From the NCBI GenBank assembly GCA_036937835.1, contig CM072868.1:10021001-10085000 (forward strand): a DNA stretch of 64,000 nt, in the 5' to 3' direction. The notes under the pieces were generated by a model that made no database searches, was not told the origin of the DNA, and saw nothing but the letters and a program-made list of their open reading frames with translations. Made by a program: the position numbers and the translations under genes. Source of the DNA: Pampus argenteus (lineage: Eukaryota; Chordata; Actinopteri; Scombriformes; Stromateidae). Positions 60,829-64,000 of the stretch are shown in pieces (positions within the stretch are counted from its first letter, which is position 1; every line of letters begins with the position of its first letter).

Positions 60829-62330
60829 ACTGTAAAGGGGTGTGTTGCTTTGAATCAGGGTTTCCCCCATCATGTGTAAGTATGTGTGTGTGTGCGCAAG
60901 CAGGCCTACATGTATGTAGGCAGCATGAGTCTACAGATACAAACTTACTCAATGTTATCATGACGAAGAAAGACTTTTGGAAAACTGGTCGGAGAAAATG
61001 CAGAAAATTGTTAATAATTTGATAGTTTCACTATACTTACTTGAGGTGAATAAATCATCTTTTTTGGTAATATTTCTTATAATTAGATATATTCAAGTCT
61101 TCTTTACTTACATTATCAATGTGTCTGAAATGTGTTTTATTTTTATTATATTATTTTTTACATTTACAGACACACAGCAAAGCCTCACTGAGAACATCGT
61201 GTATTTGTTCAAGTTTACTTTTCATTTTTAAGGCCATCCATTTGGCTTTTCTCAGCCAGCTGTTGTCAGATGTTATCGTCTTATCATCTTGTTCAAGATA
61301 ATAAACTGTGAGTGACTACTTGAAGTTTTCATAAAAGTCTTGAAATAAAATGAGTTGGTGATAATATGCTGTGAGATCTTGAAAGAATGAACATACTTTG
61401 TGCATGTTTCAGGTTCTGTCTTTTTTTTTGTATTCCAAATAAAGAGGGCTTAAAGTTTATTTTTAATTTACCCTGTAAACCTTTTATTTTTAAAGGGCAA
61501 TAGCACTTTTGTCAGTTTTCATTTTTCATTATAGTCTAGACTTTTGGAAGTGTTTTCACTGCTTATTCTGTATATTTTTTAGTGTTGTAGTTGATATGCA
61601 TACAATAAATTAATTGTAACTATAAACTATTTTACACTTAAATGAATTTCACACCGTCTGGTTATCAATATAATGGTAACCAGATTCTTTAATGGTTGTA
61701 AAGAATAGTTAAAGAAAAATTGGTAATAATTAGTTTGTATGTGGGAGTGGGCTTTACTACTGTTTACTTTCATTTGTGTTCGCACCACTTTAAAATGCAC
61801 CTTACTGTACATACAGTAATAAAGCGACAGCAGCGGTCTAAAAAGAAGAGTGTATTTTTTTGTTTTGTTTTACACACTAAAAAAGAAAAGTGATTCTGGA
61901 CCCCACCAAAAGATAACTAACAATGTTTCCACAAAACTATATTTTTTCTTTTCTATAATCATTGTTTTCTTAACACAATACTTAATAGTTGTATCTCTTC
62001 AGTCCTGCAAAACTGATTCAAATCATTTGACTTTTCATTTTAAGGGGCAAAAAGTCTGGATTCTACAGAAATTAATTATAAAATACAGTTCGTTCACAGC
62101 AAAAAGTCATGCAATATTTTTTTTGTGGCCATTTTTTAATTTCATTAAACCCACCTTGTTTGGTGGGAACCAGCTGAGACTGTAGATTGGATTTATGTGC
62201 AGACAACATCTCAAAATTGTTCAATCAAGTCAGTTATCAAGTTAACTGTTCAATTATATTTTGTAGAACATTTATTTTCCAGTATGATGCTTTAAATGCT
62301 GTTTCAAAAGCCTTCATCACATAAAGGAAT
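60829..62330 (+). other. tmem160 3' UTR and AT-rich flank
   Basis: No coding sequence follows the stop. AATAAA hexamers at 61344-61349 and 61438-61443 would give 3' UTRs of about 0.5-0.6 kb. The rest is AT-rich and unremarkable. Confidence 0.55.
61438..61443 (+). terminator. Candidate tmem160 polyadenylation signal
   Basis: AATAAA about 610 bases after the stop; a second copy lies at 61344-61349. The choice between them is not resolved. Confidence 0.4.
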
Positions 62331-62341
62331 GAAAGTAGTTG

Positions 62342-62371
62342 TCTTTCTTTCTTTCTTTCTTTCTTTCTTTC
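62342..62371. repeat. (TTTC)n tetranucleotide repeat
   Basis: About seven TTTC units, downstream of tmem160. Confidence 0.95.
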
Positions 62372-62695
62372 ATTCATTCTTCAATGTGTAATGTGTAAGT
62401 GCTGACAGAGCCAGTAGTTCATCTCCCTGCAGTAAGTGTCAAAAGATGTAGAAACTGTGCACGCACACACATGCTGTAGGCCTATACACATAATTTTTAT
62501 AATGAGGTGCTCATCTGCAAGCATGTATCAATATATGAACTAGACTGAGCAGCATGTGTGTGTGTGTGTGTGTGTGTGTTGGTGATGGGTGGGGGTGTCT
62601 GTGATAACTATCTCTAGCTGGGTTAGGGCGAAGGTCTGTGATATCTCCCAGCCATCGACACACAGTGTTGCTGTTGAGACTCACCTCAGAGTCAC

Positions 62696-62970
62696 CCTCT
62701 CTTCCTCTCCTCCTCTCTCCTTCACTCTCCTTCTTCTCTCCCTCTCTCCCTCGCTGATTCCCAGAGCGTTTCAGTGCAGTTGTGTTTCACATGCAGGGTG
62801 TGTCGGGATGGCTGCTGCAGTGTGACCAGCACCCCCACCTCCTCCCTCCTCTCCTTCTTCTTCTGCTCGCTCTCTCTCTCTTTCTCCTCAGATCCTCTTC
62901 TACCCTTTCGCCCTCGAGTCCTTTCTTTCTGGACTCCTCCTCACGTTCGCACCTCCTCCCCTCCCCTCCC
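62696..62970. repeat. Pyrimidine-rich low-complexity tract
   Basis: Mostly CT with interruptions on the plus strand. All open frames through it are Ser/Leu/Pro-rich on plus or Arg/Glu-rich on minus, as such sequence dictates, and are not called as genes. Confidence 0.85.
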
Positions 62971-63634
62971 CTCTTCTCCTCCGTGGCTGCATCTGACTGC
63001 ACAGGTCTGTTTGGCATGCAGGAGGCTCCTGAGGCCTGGCGCGTCTAAAGGGCAGGGCGCCCAGAGGCAGGAGACGCGCCCTCACTGACAAACACCATCT
63101 ACCCCAGACCCCGATCAGCTACAGAAACCAAAACACCAGCCGCAGACTCAACTCCAAGTCCATGTTTGGTCTCGTGCGTTTCCTAACCTGTAGCTCTGGA
63201 AGTAAGAGCCATAACCTCTGACAGATTCCTCATCTGCTCTCAGGTGTTAAATGCCATGCGTATGGATCAAAGGATCTGCCTTGAGAACTGCATTAAGTAT
63301 GTATTGGCCTTCTCCTGGCTGAGAGGAGAAAGAGAAGGATGTTGGGAAACAATGACAAAGATGAAAATAGTAGCAGATGAGGAATGGAGGTGTAGTAAGC
63401 CCATGTATGGTGGAAGCTGTCTGGGTGTCTCCCTCCATCCCTCACTCTATTATTCCTACCCATATTTTTACTCTTTCAAATGCATTTACATGTGCTAAGG
63501 TATTTCCCCCGGGAGCATGACTCCAATTCAGGGGGTAAGATAAGCCATCAAAGTCACTGACAGAGAGGGCGTATGGGTGACTCAGTGACAGGCAGAGTAG
63601 AAGACAGTCAGTCAGGAGGGTTGCCATGACTTTT

Positions 63635-63677
<43 letters not shown>

Positions 63678-63793
63678 TAGTGCACACTGATTTCCACTGT
63701 ACAAGCAGCACCTTTACTTTGCTATGTTAAGACTGTACTCCACAGAAAACAGATAGAAATAAAGAAACCAGAGGGTATTTTGCAGCTTTGTTC

Positions 63794-63824
<31 letters not shown>

Positions 63825-64000
63825 TTATACAGTACATACGCTTTTGCACGTACAATGGCATTTTCTCCCCAACAACTGCTCTTGTTTAGTATGCGCTTCC
63901 TTTGGTCTTGAGGAGGAATGATCCTCACTCTAATGAACTAGGGCCTGCCACTTGAATGTAAAACAGGATTTAACCCGTCTTCAATGTCAGAGCCCCTCCC
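62971..64000. other. Right-hand flank, possible first exon of an unseen gene
   Basis: GC-richer sequence to about 63200, then ordinary intergenic or intronic DNA with (CA)n at 63636-63675 and 63797-63824. An ATG at 63162 gives 13 codons (MFGLVRFLTCSSG) and one extra base before a fair donor, GGAA|GTAAGA (GT at 63202-63203). I do not recognise this peptide and no downstream exon is in view. Confidence 0.3.
63636..63675. repeat. (CA)n microsatellite
   Basis: A CA run of about 40 bp near the right edge. Confidence 0.96.

Noticed and set aside
62774..63091. Ser/Leu/Pro- and Arg/Glu-rich frames near the right edge
   Set aside because: They are produced by the CT-rich tract in every frame; no family similarity or junctions.

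Overview
The window is nuclear DNA from a ray-finned (teleost) fish. Evidence: large introns with GT/AG junctions, abundant (CA)n/(GT)n and (TA)n microsatellites, degenerate teleost-type repeats, and five vertebrate genes in a known neighbourhood. There are no bacterial operons, CRISPR arrays or phage genes. No species can be named from the sequence alone.

Layout, left to right. (1) 156-11018, minus: strn4 (striatin-4/zinedin), 14 coding exons; the last WD-repeat exons lie beyond the left edge. (2) 11019-13063: divergent promoter region shared with fkrp, with an almost perfect hairpin. (3) 13171-14769, plus: fkrp, one coding exon. (4) 14770-18509: convergent 3' ends of fkrp and slc1a5. (5) 18510-23711, minus: slc1a5 (ASCT2), 8 coding exons. 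(6) 23712-40282: about 16.5 kb with no gene I can support, holding a hAT-like element, two copies of one diverged repeat in opposite orientation, a palindromic hairpin and a separated 33-bp direct repeat. (7) 40283-50421, minus: egln2 (PHD1), 5 coding exons with an inferred non-coding first exon near 51186-51400. (8) 51400-57600: intergenic, microsatellite rich. (9) 57741-60828, plus: tmem160, 4 coding exons. (10) 60829-64000: tmem160 3' end, then a pyrimidine-rich stretch that may precede another gene.

The genes do not form one pathway. strn4 encodes a STRIPAK scaffold, fkrp a Golgi ribitol-phosphate transferase for alpha-dystroglycan, slc1a5 a neutral amino-acid exchanger, egln2 an oxygen-sensing prolyl hydroxylase and tmem160 a mitochondrial membrane protein. 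The strn4-fkrp-slc1a5 order and orientation match human 19q13.32. tmem160 also maps there in human, whereas EGLN2 sits several megabases away at 19q13.2, so the fish arrangement is more compact.

I found no undescribed protein system. The most interesting leads are regulatory: uORF arrangements in the inferred egln2 and tmem160 leaders (one ends exactly on the tmem160 start codon), two amino-acid-response-type motifs flanking slc1a5 exon 1, three short near-perfect hairpins, and a possible internal promoter or alternative end inside tmem160 intron 2. Exon borders were placed by hand from reading frame, family similarity and splice consensus.
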